Positions 42,479 through 50,392 of a stretch of 50,528 nt of DNA are shown here, piece after piece. The first letter of the stretch is position 1; the number at the start of each line of letters is the position of its first letter. Both the position numbers and the translations under genes were made by a program. Source of the DNA: Methanogenium sp. MK-MG. GTDB lineage: Archaea > Halobacteriota > Methanomicrobia > Methanomicrobiales > Methanomicrobiaceae. The stretch spans positions 1 through 50,528 of the forward strand of contig NZ_JAAAWJ010000008.1 in NCBI RefSeq assembly GCF_009914725.1, read 5' to 3'. The notes under the pieces were generated by a model. It saw only the letters and a list, made by a program, of their open reading frames with translations. It was not told where the DNA came from and made no database searches.

Positions 42479-42482
42479 TGTT

Positions 42483-42746
42483 TTACTCTTCCGCAAGTTC
42501 AGCCTGAACCTGTCCGTCCTCAAATTTCATGGCACGGATGCGAATCTTGCGAGGGGGCTTTTCTGATCCCCGTTCCCAGACTTTTTCATTGATTGTCTGG
42601 TCAAGTTTCACGTCATCGCTCTTCATGTGCTTCATGAGGTAAGAACGGATATCTTTCATTGCACGCTGACTCCTTCTCCATCGGGGAGCCTTCTTGACAT
42701 CCCTAAGGGGGATGATATAGATCTGTTCATTGAGAATGTTAGCCAT
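42483..42746 (-). CDS. rpl31e: 50S ribosomal protein L31e
   Basis: 87 residues: [39 protein letters not shown] and [21 protein letters not shown], characteristic of L31e. Four bases separate it from L39e upstream. It lies near the polypeptide exit tunnel of archaeal ribosomes, as does L39e. Confidence 0.96.
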   Translation of the reverse strand: MANILNEQIYIIPLRDVKKAPRWRRSQRAMKDIRSYLMKHMKSDDVKLDQTINEKVWERGSEKPPRKIRIRAMKFEDGQVQAELAEE

Positions 42747-42750
42747 TGTC

Positions 42751-42903
42751 TTACACCTTCAAGGAACTGCGTCTCCAGTTACGGCGGCAGGGGTGGCTGA
42801 CCACACTGCGCTTGGTCCTTACCATCACCCATGCCGGAACGCGGCGGTTCTGTTCACATGCCTTTGCAAGCCGGATTTTTCGGCCTTTTGTTGGTTTACT
42901 CAT
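42751..42903 (-). CDS. rpl39e: 50S ribosomal protein L39e
   Basis: Only 50 residues, so easily missed: [19 protein letters not shown], then [15 protein letters not shown], then [11 protein letters not shown]. The start ATG is at 42903 and the stop TAA at 42753-42751. The strongly basic composition and the P-A-W-V-M-V-R-T core are diagnostic of L39e. Its start overlaps the stop of the PP-loop gene by 8 bases, and L31e follows after four bases. Confidence 0.95.
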   Translation of the reverse strand: MSKPTKGRKIRLAKACEQNRRVPAWVMVRTKRSVVSHPCRRNWRRSSLKV

Positions 42904-43510
42904 GGTTTATCACCAGTTTCGTTTTATCCTTCCACCCGGTCACCAGGGACTGCTGGTGGCGGTTTGGGAATATCGTATACGGATCGATACCTCGTGCGTT
43001 GAATGCTGCCCGGATTTCGCGTTCATAGTCTCCGTTGTGGATGGAGCCTGTTTCACCATAGGAAATGGTGAAATGCCTGTTCGCCAGGCGGTCCACTTCA
43101 GTCTTTCCGAATCCGAGCAGAGGACGCACATAGGAACACTCATGCCTCGCTTCAAGGCTCTGAACCTCCGATAGGCTGAGCATTGGAACACGGTCATTCA
43201 GCCGTATTCCATCCCCTATAACGTCATAATACTCTGCAAGAGTCCTGACGGCGTTCCTGTGCACAAGGTTGATGGCATCGTTGGGATATCCCGTTGATAC
43301 CATCATTTCGACAACCGTGTCCAGAAAATCCGGCTCAAATACTCTTTTCACAAAAGGAAATCCAAGGGCATCTGCCACACTCTCAAGTTCCGGAACTGTC
43401 CTGCTTTCATCAAAGACGAAAGTATTCAGTTCGACCTCATAATCCCTGGAGAGCATGAGGGCCGCAAGAGAGCTGTCTTTTCCTCCGGAGAAGAGAATTC
43501 CTGCCTTCAT
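42896..43510 (-). CDS. PP-loop ATPase-like protein in the ribosomal cluster
   Basis: 204 residues. The PP-loop ATP-pyrophosphatase motif [13 protein letters not shown] is at residue ~8, followed by a Rossmann-like fold ([28 protein letters not shown]). Enzymes of this superfamily adenylate a carbonyl or tRNA base before thiolation or amidation. The family is found at this place (PDCD5-like gene, PP-loop, L39e) in many methanogens and is sometimes annotated as an alpha hydrolase; the substrate is unknown. It overlaps both neighbours slightly. Confidence 0.8.
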   Translation of the reverse strand: MKAGILFSGGKDSSLAALMLSRDYEVELNTFVFDESRTVPELESVADALGFPFVKRVFEPDFLDTVVEMMVSTGYPNDAINLVHRNAVRTLAEYYDVIGDGIRLNDRVPMLSLSEVQSLEARHECSYVRPLLGFGKTEVDRLANRHFTISYGETGSIHNGDYEREIRAAFNARGIDPYTIFPNRHQQSLVTGWKDKTKLVINHE

Positions 43511-43848
43511 TTTCGGGTAATCTTATAATCTTTCTTCTTCGGCGTAAGCTGTGCGAGAAGACTTTTGAGCATCTCGTCAGAGATCTTGTCACGAAGACGT
43601 CCACTCTGTGCGAGGATGACCAGTTGCTGCTCGACAGATTTTGCAAATTCCGGACGGGTCAATTTGATGGTGTTCAACCGCTCCCGTGCCTCCGGTTCCA
43701 GGATCTGCATGAGGACCATGTGGATCTGTGCATCCTGCTGTTGTCGCTGGCGTGCCATCTCCTCGTCCACTGCGCCCTGCTGTTGCTGCTGGCGCTGGAG
43801 ATCCTCCATTCTTCTCCGGCGGAGTTCGTTCAGCTCGTCGTCTCCCAT
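43507..43848 (-). CDS. PDCD5-like DNA-binding protein
   Basis: About 113 residues from [21 protein letters not shown] glutamine-rich, charged N-terminal helix is followed by a compact helical domain ([39 protein letters not shown]) typical of the archaeal PDCD5/TFAR19 family. Its role is uncertain; DNA and chaperonin binding have been reported for relatives. The position directly after S19e is conserved. An alternative ATG lies nine codons upstream and overlaps the S19e stop. Confidence 0.92.
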   Translation of the reverse strand: MGDDELNELRRRRMEDLQRQQQQQGAVDEEMARQRQQQDAQIHMVLMQILEPEARERLNTIKLTRPEFAKSVEQQLVILAQSGRLRDKISDEMLKSLLAQLTPKKKDYKITRK

Positions 43849-43861
43849 CTCTTTTTCCTCA

Positions 43862-44311
43862 TCAGTATTTTGCAAGTGCCGGGTTCTGCTCTACAGCATC
43901 TGCTTTGAGACCGTGTGCAACACCGTCAAGGAATGATTCCCCTTTTGCGGTGATTTTGCGGCCTTTATCAGCGTTCTCAATGAGTCCCTCACCCTCAAGC
44001 TGCTGGACCACTTTTCGGATTACTGATCCGGATCCTTTCCTGAACTTGTCTGGGTTTGAGCCACGGTTCTGCTTTCCGCCGTAGAATGATCTCAGTCTCT
44101 CTACACCAATCGGTCCGTCCACGTAGATACGGCGCAGAACTGCTGCCGCACGGGTGTACCACCAGTCTTCATCGAATGGTGCTGCCTGTTTGTGGACACC
44201 TGTCTTGGCAAATGCTGCCCAGTCCGGTGCTTCCACTGTCTCCATTGCCTTGAGTTCATCAGCAGTTTTACTGATCAGAACATCTGCAGGCAAATCATAT
44301 ACGGTTGTCAT
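43862..44311 (-). CDS. rps19e: 30S ribosomal protein S19e
   Basis: 149 residues: [20 protein letters not shown], then [40 protein letters not shown] and [20 protein letters not shown]. All are typical S19e segments. It is the first gene of the long minus-strand translation and secretion cluster that continues to ksgA. Confidence 0.96.
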   Translation of the reverse strand: MTTVYDLPADVLISKTADELKAMETVEAPDWAAFAKTGVHKQAAPFDEDWWYTRAAAVLRRIYVDGPIGVERLRSFYGGKQNRGSNPDKFRKGSGSVIRKVVQQLEGEGLIENADKGRKITAKGESFLDGVAHGLKADAVEQNPALAKY

Positions 44312-44348
44312 CTGTTTACCACTCTCTAGTATGCCTATTAGCAGTCTT

Positions 44349-44378
44349 TACATATAGGTAAGATATTGATTTAAATAT
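44349..44378 (-). promoter_or_regulatory. Probable promoter of the S19e-led cluster
   Basis: On the minus strand, ATTTAAAT (44376-44369) and CCTATATG (44358-44351) are candidate TATA boxes 58-65 and 40-47 bases before the S19e start. The next gene upstream ends at 44393, so this 81-base gap must hold the promoter if the cluster has its own. I cannot tell which box is used. Confidence 0.45.
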
Positions 44379-44392
44379 TCCGAGGATGTATG

Positions 44393-44647
44393 TCAGCGGG
44401 ATATTTTTCTTTGCCGGGTAAGAACCATAGTGCGGCCCCGCGTCTGCACCAGTTCTGCTTTACAGGCAGTTGCAATACCTGCCGGGTCCACCTCTGTACT
44501 TCTGAGCCACTTTATTTTTACCATGCCACGATCTTTGATCTGGCGCCTGATTTCTTCATATGTCTGTTCCGTGACTCCGCTTTTTCCAATCCATATAGTC
44601 GCTTTTAACTGCGATGCTGCTGTTTTATCGATGATATCCCCTCCCAA
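44393..44647 (-). CDS. YhbY/CRM-domain RNA-binding protein
   Basis: 84 residues, matching the small CRM domain: LKATIWIGKSGVTEQTYEEI contains the G-K-x-G loop, and KDRGMVKIKWLRS and TRGRTMVLTRQR complete the fold. YhbY-type proteins bind pre-50S ribosomal RNA. It overlaps the RNase P subunit gene upstream by 23 bases, a gene order also seen in other methanogens. Confidence 0.9.
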   Translation of the reverse strand: MGGDIIDKTAASQLKATIWIGKSGVTEQTYEEIRRQIKDRGMVKIKWLRSTEVDPAGIATACKAELVQTRGRTMVLTRQRKISR

Positions 44648-44948
44648 CAGGGCAGCGCCACTGATGGCCGCATACCCGACAGGTTATGATGATTCTGCTC
44701 TGGTGAATTCGAATTCGTACATTTATTCCGGGAATAAGAAATGATGAGCATTTTCGGCAAAATTTCCTTTTCCATACCAGGGGAACTGCAATCCGTTCTC
44801 TCATTGCAATACGGCGCGCCCGCATGATATATTCTCGTGCCCGGTCCTGATTATCGCGCGCGGCATTTTCGGCCTCTGAAAAGAGGATTTCAATACGCTC
44901 CTTTGCAATCGGTCGCCTTGATTTTTGCTGCCGTTTCTTTCCACCCAT
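44625..44948 (-). CDS. rnp4: Ribonuclease P protein component 4
   Basis: 107 residues. The Rpr2/Rpp21 family binds zinc with two C-x-x-C pairs, here CRKC near residue 68 and CRVC near residue 90. Helical N-terminal part: IAKERIEILFSEAENAARD and YIMRARRIAMRERI. With Rnp1-3 and the RNA it forms archaeal RNase P, which removes tRNA 5' leaders. Confidence 0.93.
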   Translation of the reverse strand: MGGKKRQQKSRRPIAKERIEILFSEAENAARDNQDRAREYIMRARRIAMRERIAVPLVWKRKFCRKCSSFLIPGINVRIRIHQSRIIITCRVCGHQWRCPVGRGYHR

Positions 44949-44984
44949 TTATTCTATTAAATTTGTCTTCTGGGATGATGAATT

Positions 44985-45602
44985 TCACTCATCCTGATGA
45001 TCATGGATGATGACTGTTCTCCCGGATACCTCAAGCCGGTCTTCACAGAAGAGTTTCACTGCCAGGGGAAGAGACAGATGTTCAAATTCCATAATTCTTG
45101 CTGCAAGAGATTCTTCAGTATCATCACTGAGCACAACCACCGGATACTGGAGAATAATTAGTCCGGTATCCATACCTTCGTCAACAAAATGCACGGTGCA
45201 TCCGGCTATTTTTACGCCGTAATCCAATGCCTGCTGTTGGGCATGGAGGCCGGAAAAGCTTGGCAGAAGGGCAGGATGAATATTGATCATTTTTCCGGCA
45301 AAGCCACGTACTGTCTCAGGTTTTAACAAGCGCATGTAACCGGCAAGTACAAAGAGGTCTGCCCCGGATTCCTGCATTGCTTTTTCAAGTGCCTGATTAT
45401 ATGATTCACGATCAGGATAATCAGAAAAACTGACGACAGATACGGAAATGTCATGTTTTTCCGCCCGTTTTATCGCATACGCAGATGGATTATCAGTGAT
45501 GAGGCAGGCAAACTCTGCCGGGATTGTCCCGTCACATACCCTGTCAATTATTGCCTGAAAATTGGAGCCTCTTCCTGATGCAAGCACCGCAATGCGTTTC
45601 AT
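44985..45602 (-). CDS. purN: Phosphoribosylglycinamide formyltransferase
   Basis: About 205 residues from MKRIAVLASGRGSNFQAI. PurN transfers a formyl group from 10-formyltetrahydrofolate to GAR in purine synthesis. The active-site asparagine and histidine are in KMINIHPALLPSFSGLHAQ, and the aspartate is in VHFVDEGMDTG, as in bacterial enzymes. Many methanogens use the formate-dependent PurT instead, so a folate-type PurN is noteworthy; the one-carbon donor in vivo is not known. A TATA-like TTAATATAAAA precedes the start by ~25 bases; an ATG two codons earlier is possible. Confidence 0.88.
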   Translation of the reverse strand: MKRIAVLASGRGSNFQAIIDRVCDGTIPAEFACLITDNPSAYAIKRAEKHDISVSVVSFSDYPDRESYNQALEKAMQESGADLFVLAGYMRLLKPETVRGFAGKMINIHPALLPSFSGLHAQQQALDYGVKIAGCTVHFVDEGMDTGLIILQYPVVVLSDDTEESLAARIMEFEHLSLPLAVKLFCEDRLEVSGRTVIIHDHQDE

Positions 45603-45627
45603 ACCCATATGTTGGCAGAATTTTATA

Positions 45628-46896
45628 TTAACGATTCGTGTATGTGCCTCTGTCCATCGGGAATATGAGTTTGATATTTTCGATACGGCGATCATTCATC
45701 TTCATCACCATCAGGCGAATACCTGATTCAGAAATGGTTACAACTTCACCTTTATGGGGGATCTGGCCCAGCTGATCAATGATCAAACCTCCAATTGTTT
45801 CATAGGATTCACTTGTGGGGAGTGTAATTTTCAGGTCTTCATTGACACGTTCAACCCATGCGCGTGCATCAATGAGATACACCCAGTCATTGATCTTCTG
45901 AATGTCAGGTTCTTCTTCATCAAATTCATCCATTATTTCACCGACAAGTTCCTCAAGAATATCCTCTACTGTGACAATGCCCGCAAATGTTCCGTATTCA
46001 TCAACAACGATTGCAAGGTGAACCTTACGCTTCTGCATTTCACGCAGGAGATCATCAATTTCCTTGGATTCAGGAACAAAATATGCTTCGTAGACCAGGT
46101 CTGGTATGTCAGCATTTGGCCCGGGTGAATATATGACGCTGAAGACGTCCTTTACGTTTAATATGCCAACGATGTTGTCAATCTGTTCTTCATATACAGG
46201 AATGCGGGTAAATCCGGTTTCATTAAAGATATTGATTGAATCTTCCAGAGAACTTTTCCGGTTTATCATCACCACATCTGCCCGTGGCATCATGATCTCC
46301 CTGGCACGCGTATCTGAGAATGCAAATACCCGGTAGAGCATCTCATGTTCTTCCTCTTCGATTGTGCCTTCTTCTTCTCCAACATCAATCCACTGTTTTA
46401 TTTCGTCTTCTGTGACCGTTGGTTTCACTTCACGGTTACGTGAAAAGATACTTTTTCCGATATCAATGACCCAGAATAACGGATGGAGGAGATATGAAAG
46501 CCACAATATCGGACGGGAGACTGCGAGAGCTACCTTTTCCGAAGACCTGGTCGCGTAGGTCTTGGGGATGATTTCCCCAAAGGTCAGCATCAGAATGGTT
46601 GTTACAAATGTTGCAATACCAATTCCAATCTCTCCCCAGATGTCAATGGCAACAGCTGTCGCAATCGAAGCAGCGCCGATGTTAACCAGGTTATTGCCGA
46701 TGAGAATGGTAATGAGCAGGCGATCAGGATCAGCTTTCAGGTGTTCAAGTGCCTCAGATCCGATCTTTTTCTGTTCAACAAGGGTTCGCACCTTTGCAGG
46801 ATTGATCGAGATCAATGCAACTTCTGACCCCGAGAAGAACCCGGAGAGGATAAGACACAAAACAAAAATAATCAGTGCAAAATTGTATTCAATCAT
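45628..46896 (-). CDS. CNNM/CorC-family membrane transporter (hemolysin-type)
   Basis: 422 residues. The N-terminal DUF21/CNNM domain has about four hydrophobic segments, with GFFSGSEVALISINPAKV and LLITILIGNNLVNIGAASIA and FGEIIPKTYATR. A CBS pair follows (~200-330: REIMMPRADVVMINRKSS and FAGIVTVEDILEELVGEI). The C-terminal CorC_HlyC domain has YLIDARAWVERVNE and GGLIIDQLGQIPHKGE. Related proteins export magnesium or sodium-coupled divalent ions. All three parts are intact. Confidence 0.9.
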   Translation of the reverse strand: MIEYNFALIIFVLCLILSGFFSGSEVALISINPAKVRTLVEQKKIGSEALEHLKADPDRLLITILIGNNLVNIGAASIATAVAIDIWGEIGIGIATFVTTILMLTFGEIIPKTYATRSSEKVALAVSRPILWLSYLLHPLFWVIDIGKSIFSRNREVKPTVTEDEIKQWIDVGEEEGTIEEEEHEMLYRVFAFSDTRAREIMMPRADVVMINRKSSLEDSINIFNETGFTRIPVYEEQIDNIVGILNVKDVFSVIYSPGPNADIPDLVYEAYFVPESKEIDDLLREMQKRKVHLAIVVDEYGTFAGIVTVEDILEELVGEIMDEFDEEEPDIQKINDWVYLIDARAWVERVNEDLKITLPTSESYETIGGLIIDQLGQIPHKGEVVTISESGIRLMVMKMNDRRIENIKLIFPMDRGTYTNR

Positions 46897-46905
46897 TGCA
46901 CTATG

Positions 46906-46918
46906 CCGCCTCCGGCGG
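46906..46918 (-). promoter_or_regulatory. Small GC hairpin over the ribosome binding site of the CorC-type gene
   Basis: CCGCC-GGA-GGCGG (minus strand) begins 10 bases before the ATG and contains the only Shine-Dalgarno-like GGAGG. In RNA the hairpin would sequester that sequence. Whether the transcript includes it depends on the start site, which I cannot place. Confidence 0.4.
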
Positions 46919-46989
46919 TCCTGGTAATATTTGATTCATATATGGGTTACTCTTTGATTTATGCACTCTTTCCCAGATAAAAGCAGCGC

Positions 46990-47811
46990 TCAGTCAAAAA
47001 ATGTTCTGACCCAGGCAGTTTCATCCGACATAATCTCAATTTTTTTACTGAGGGACAATTCCGGCTGAAATGTGAGATCCTCAATTTCAAGTATGAGAGG
47101 TCCTGCATATCCGTATTCGGCAAGAAGAGTGAGTACATGTGCCACGTCAGCATTGTCCTTTGTCCTGCAGTGCATTCTGCCATCAATACAGGCACTGACA
47201 TGAACTACTGCAATGCGGCTATAAAGCTGTTCGATGTACTCCGCTGCCCCTCCGTTACCTCCGGTGAAGGTATGTGCAGTATCAAGCGTAAAAGAGAGCC
47301 ATCGTTCTTTCTTTAACAGTGAGATGAAGTCATGTGGTGCAGGAAGAAGGGAATTTACCTTCTGCTCCATATTTTCAAGTGCAACAGTTATACCAGCAGC
47401 TGCCGCACAGGTTTTTACTTCTGAAAGATAATGTGCCAGACGTTCTTTGTCAGCAAAGGATGCAGGGCGCTTTGCTGTTCTTCTGCCCGGGTGAATGGTT
47501 ACCGCGCAGGCATCGATCTGTTTGGCAATGTTAATTGCCCGGCAGGCCCACCGGATGGAAATCTCTGCCACATCAGGGTTCACAGAACAAGGATTCAGGT
47601 CAAGTACCGGCGCATGAACACTGACGGAACGGATGGCAGGATGGGTGTGGATGGCATCCAGAAGAATATCTGTGGGCAGGTTTTTTAGCCAGAAAGAGGG
47701 GGTTTCGAGCCAGAATTCCATGGCATCACATCCGGCGTCCGTGAGTGCGTCAAAGATAATATCTACTGGATATTCATGAAAAAACATGGTTGATGCGCCA
47801 ACCGTTGTCAT
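46990..47811 (-). CDS. Sugar phosphate isomerase/epimerase-type TIM-barrel protein
   Basis: About 273 residues from MTTVGASTMFFHEYPVDIIF. It is of the AP-endonuclease-2/xylose-isomerase-like superfamily: GCDAMEFWLETPSFW, VSVHAPVLDLNP, ACAVTIHPGRRT, VALENMEQK, FTLDTAHTFTGG, AVVHVSACIDGRMH and ILEIEDL provide the expected metal ligands (E, H, D, H, E). The reaction is not deducible. AGAGGAGAG directly precedes the ATG at 47811; a second ATG eight codons upstream is also possible. Confidence 0.82.
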   Translation of the reverse strand: MTTVGASTMFFHEYPVDIIFDALTDAGCDAMEFWLETPSFWLKNLPTDILLDAIHTHPAIRSVSVHAPVLDLNPCSVNPDVAEISIRWACRAINIAKQIDACAVTIHPGRRTAKRPASFADKERLAHYLSEVKTCAAAAGITVALENMEQKVNSLLPAPHDFISLLKKERWLSFTLDTAHTFTGGNGGAAEYIEQLYSRIAVVHVSACIDGRMHCRTKDNADVAHVLTLLAEYGYAGPLILEIEDLTFQPELSLSKKIEIMSDETAWVRTFFD

Positions 47812-47901
47812 ACTCTCCTCTTTCATCCCTCTCATAATAGTCTTTTACTCTGTATACCCGATACACGGTATTCATAAGGGAATGCGATAAAAATAGTGTT
47901 C

Positions 47902-49140
47902 ATGCGACCAATGGGAGATGAGGGCCCCGGAGATTCCGGTATATATTCCGTTTCTTCCCTGACAGCAGTAATTGCATCACTCCTTGATGACAACCGCATT
48001 AAAAATGTCTGGGTTGAAGGAGAGGTTACAAACTATATTCACCACCGGTCGGGTCACCGGTATTTTTCACTCTCTGAGGATCCGGGTACACGCCCCTCGG
48101 TGATCCGCTGTGCAATGTGGAAAAGTTATGGGCGCGAACTGACATTTACACCGGTAAACGGAATGCGTGTACGGGTGTACGGGTCTGTGGATCTTTATGA
48201 ACCGGGCGGTGAATACAAATTTATCGCAAGAGAGATGGAGGAAACGGGCCACGGTGAGATCTATCGGCTGGTAAACCAGTGGAAACAGGTACTGGAAGAA
48301 GAAGGGCACTTTGCGCTGTCAAAGAAACAGTCACTGCCTTGCTATCCACAGGTTGTTGGGGTGGTGACGGCGGAGAATGGTGCTGCACGCCGGGATATTG
48401 AACAGGTGATCGCGCGCCGGTTTCCCGTGACGCTTCTCTTGTCTCCATGCAGTGTCCAGGGGTCAGGGTCCGAACATGAAATTGCTGACGCCATCCGTGC
48501 TATTGACGGGAAGGCCGATGTTATCATTGTCGGGCGGGGAGGGGGGTCGTTTGAGGACCTCCTCTCATTTAATCATCCGGAGGTGGTCCGGGCTGTTAGT
48601 GCCTGCCGGACGCCGGTTGTCAGTGCTGTTGGACATGAAGTTGATACAACACTTATTGATTATGCCGCAGACATCCGGGCACCAACCCCGTCTGCAGCAG
48701 CGGAGCTTGTTGTTCCAGACAAAAAAGAACTGAAACAGGAGCTCTTAACACTTAAACAGCGCACATCTGAGAGTTCCGGACGTTATTTGCATCGCTTCCA
48801 CTCAGATATAGAGGATTTCCGCCTCAGGCTTCGTCCTGACAGACTCAGGGTGCAGATCTCCCGTGAACAGGAGTATATTAATGAAATTAGTGAGCGAATT
48901 CTAATGCTTGTAAACAGGGAATGTGAGGGGAAACGCATGATTCTTACAGCAGAAAAAACACGACTAACAGGCCTTGACCCGTATGGCCCAGTGCAGCGAG
49001 GTTATGTGCTTGTCAAAAAAGATGGAATTCTCATCACATCGGCAGGGTCTCTGTGTCCTGACGATGAGGTTTCACTCAGCTTTAGCGACGGTTTTGCACG
49101 GGCTGGTATCCATGAGGTGACGCATGACACGGACATATGA
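47902..49140 (+). CDS. xseA: Exodeoxyribonuclease VII large subunit
   Basis: About 412 residues. The N-terminal OB-fold (VWVEGEVTNYIHHRSGHRYF, then FSLSEDPG and RVRVYGSVDLYEPGGEYKF) is followed by the catalytic region: VVGVVTAENGAARRDIEQVI, GRGGGSFEDLLSFNHPEVVR, VVSAVGHEVDTTLIDYAAD and RAPTPSAAAELV, all hallmarks. The C-terminal coiled coil is shorter than in bacteria. Exo VII degrades single-stranded DNA; in archaea it is restricted and probably acquired from bacteria. xseB overlaps its end by 17 bases. Confidence 0.95.
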   Translation: MRPMGDEGPGDSGIYSVSSLTAVIASLLDDNRIKNVWVEGEVTNYIHHRSGHRYFSLSEDPGTRPSVIRCAMWKSYGRELTFTPVNGMRVRVYGSVDLYEPGGEYKFIAREMEETGHGEIYRLVNQWKQVLEEEGHFALSKKQSLPCYPQVVGVVTAENGAARRDIEQVIARRFPVTLLLSPCSVQGSGSEHEIADAIRAIDGKADVIIVGRGGGSFEDLLSFNHPEVVRAVSACRTPVVSAVGHEVDTTLIDYAADIRAPTPSAAAELVVPDKKELKQELLTLKQRTSESSGRYLHRFHSDIEDFRLRLRPDRLRVQISREQEYINEISERILMLVNRECEGKRMILTAEKTRLTGLDPYGPVQRGYVLVKKDGILITSAGSLCPDDEVSLSFSDGFARAGIHEVTHDTDI

Positions 49141-49306
49141 AGAAAATCTGAAGGAACTCAAAGATCTTATACGAACACTTGAATCAGGTGCTGTCCCGCT
49201 TGAAGAGATGCTTGTTCACTATGAGCGTGGGATGGAGCTTATATGTAGCTGTGAAAAAATGCTTGAATCTGCAGAGCTGAAGATCGTTCTTCTTCAGGAA
49301 TCGTGA
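49124..49306 (+). CDS. xseB: Exodeoxyribonuclease VII small subunit
   Basis: 60 residues: YEENLKELKDLIRTLESGAV, PLEEMLVHYERGMELI and CEKMLESAELKI match XseB, a two-helix protein that decorates the coiled coil of XseA. It is shorter than the usual 70-80 residues because it lacks most of the C-terminal tail. The overlap with xseA implies coupled translation. Its last 68 bases overlap the convergent DUF371 gene. Confidence 0.9.
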   Translation: MTRTYEENLKELKDLIRTLESGAVPLEEMLVHYERGMELICSCEKMLESAELKIVLLQES

Positions 49307-49727
49307 ATATTTTCATATCTACCGTCATTTTTTCGTCATCTGCAATTGCAGCAATAAGTTCCCGTGGAAGTGTTTTCGCTGTGAAATCAGCGTAAATTGC
49401 AATGGTCCTGCTGTCGATATATGAACTTCTTCTCCAGACAAGATCGGTGGGATGAGTGAGTGTCAGCCTGTTGCTTCCCCGCGCAGTAATTGTACATGTC
49501 TCTGTCCCCGCAGAGAGAGTGGTCACCAGAAGTGCAGTATCTGAAGCGAGTGATTTCCTGAATTCCGGATCCAGGTCACATAGTCCTTTGTTTGCATGCA
49601 CGCCAATGATGCATGTTCCACTGGGTGTGATGCTTTCATCTTTTGTGACTTCAAATGTGGACTGATGCAGCGCCCTGATATTCGGGTGGCCACTGCAGAT
49701 CAGTCTCTCACACTGTCGTTTATCCAT
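49239..49727 (-). CDS. DUF371-family protein
   Basis: 162 residues. The sequence SGHPNIRALHQSTFEVTKDE and TPSGTCIIGVHANKGLCDL, then LTHPTDLVWRRSSYIDSRTI, fits DUF371, a small archaeal family with a beta-rich core and unknown function. The C-terminal part (PEEERSSALQIQAFFHSYI) overlaps xseB on the other strand, so both genes must be maintained over that segment unless the true stop is affected by error. Confidence 0.85.
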   Translation of the reverse strand: MDKRQCERLICSGHPNIRALHQSTFEVTKDESITPSGTCIIGVHANKGLCDLDPEFRKSLASDTALLVTTLSAGTETCTITARGSNRLTLTHPTDLVWRRSSYIDSRTIAIYADFTAKTLPRELIAAIADDEKMTVDMKIFTIPEEERSSALQIQAFFHSYI

Positions 49728-49816
49728 TGACAGGAATATTATTTGACTGCCATATTCAAATTATTCCCTGCGTTCAGGCTCAGGTTAATCCCTGTATAGT
49801 GCCAATAACATAGCCA

Positions 49817-50392
49817 ATGACGTATGAAGTACTCTGTCCCATCTGTGGGGAAGAGACAACTCACCGTATCCTGAAGGAGTCATCTGACCTTCTGGTTCAG
49901 TGTGAGGTGTGCAGCCATGTCCATCATGTGCCGCGCCCCTCTCCCCCGGAACCACTTGTTGTCCGGACAATAATCAGTGATGAAGATAGCTCAAAAGTCG
50001 GGACAATCGAACTAAATGAATCGGATATATGTTTTATTGGGGATTTTTTTGTTGCTGAAGTAGGAGAGGAAGTCTATACAGTTGAGGTCTGTGGCATTGA
50101 GGTGGGACAACGTCGCCCGTCCCGTGCACAGGCCCCGGATATTACCGCTATCTGGACACGGGTCATTGACACCGTGGTTGCAAAAATCTCTGTTCATGAT
50201 GGCATGCGCACAATTCCATGTTATCTTCGCTGTGATGGTGAACGTGATTTTGAAATTGGGAGTATCGAAAATATTGATGGTATGAGTGCTCGCATAACTC
50301 ATATTAAACTGCGAAACGGATCGATGATGAGAAAAGAGGGATGGAAGGCATATGCGCGGAAAATCCGCCGGGTGTATGGCACCCGCTTATAA
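49817..50392 (+). CDS. HVO_0476-family zinc-ribbon protein
   Basis: 191 residues. An N-terminal zinc ribbon (CPICGEETTH at residue ~7, CEVCSHVHHV at ~32) is followed by a beta-rich domain with DDFFVAEV-like strands (GDFFVAEVGEEVYTVEVCGI), ARITHIKLRNGSMMRKEG and KAYARKIRRVYGTRL. The pattern corresponds to the archaeal family named after Haloferax HVO_0476, probably RNA- or DNA-binding, but with no known function. It ends over the stop of the next, convergent gene. Confidence 0.85.
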   Translation: MTYEVLCPICGEETTHRILKESSDLLVQCEVCSHVHHVPRPSPPEPLVVRTIISDEDSSKVGTIELNESDICFIGDFFVAEVGEEVYTVEVCGIEVGQRRPSRAQAPDITAIWTRVIDTVVAKISVHDGMRTIPCYLRCDGERDFEIGSIENIDGMSARITHIKLRNGSMMRKEGWKAYARKIRRVYGTRL

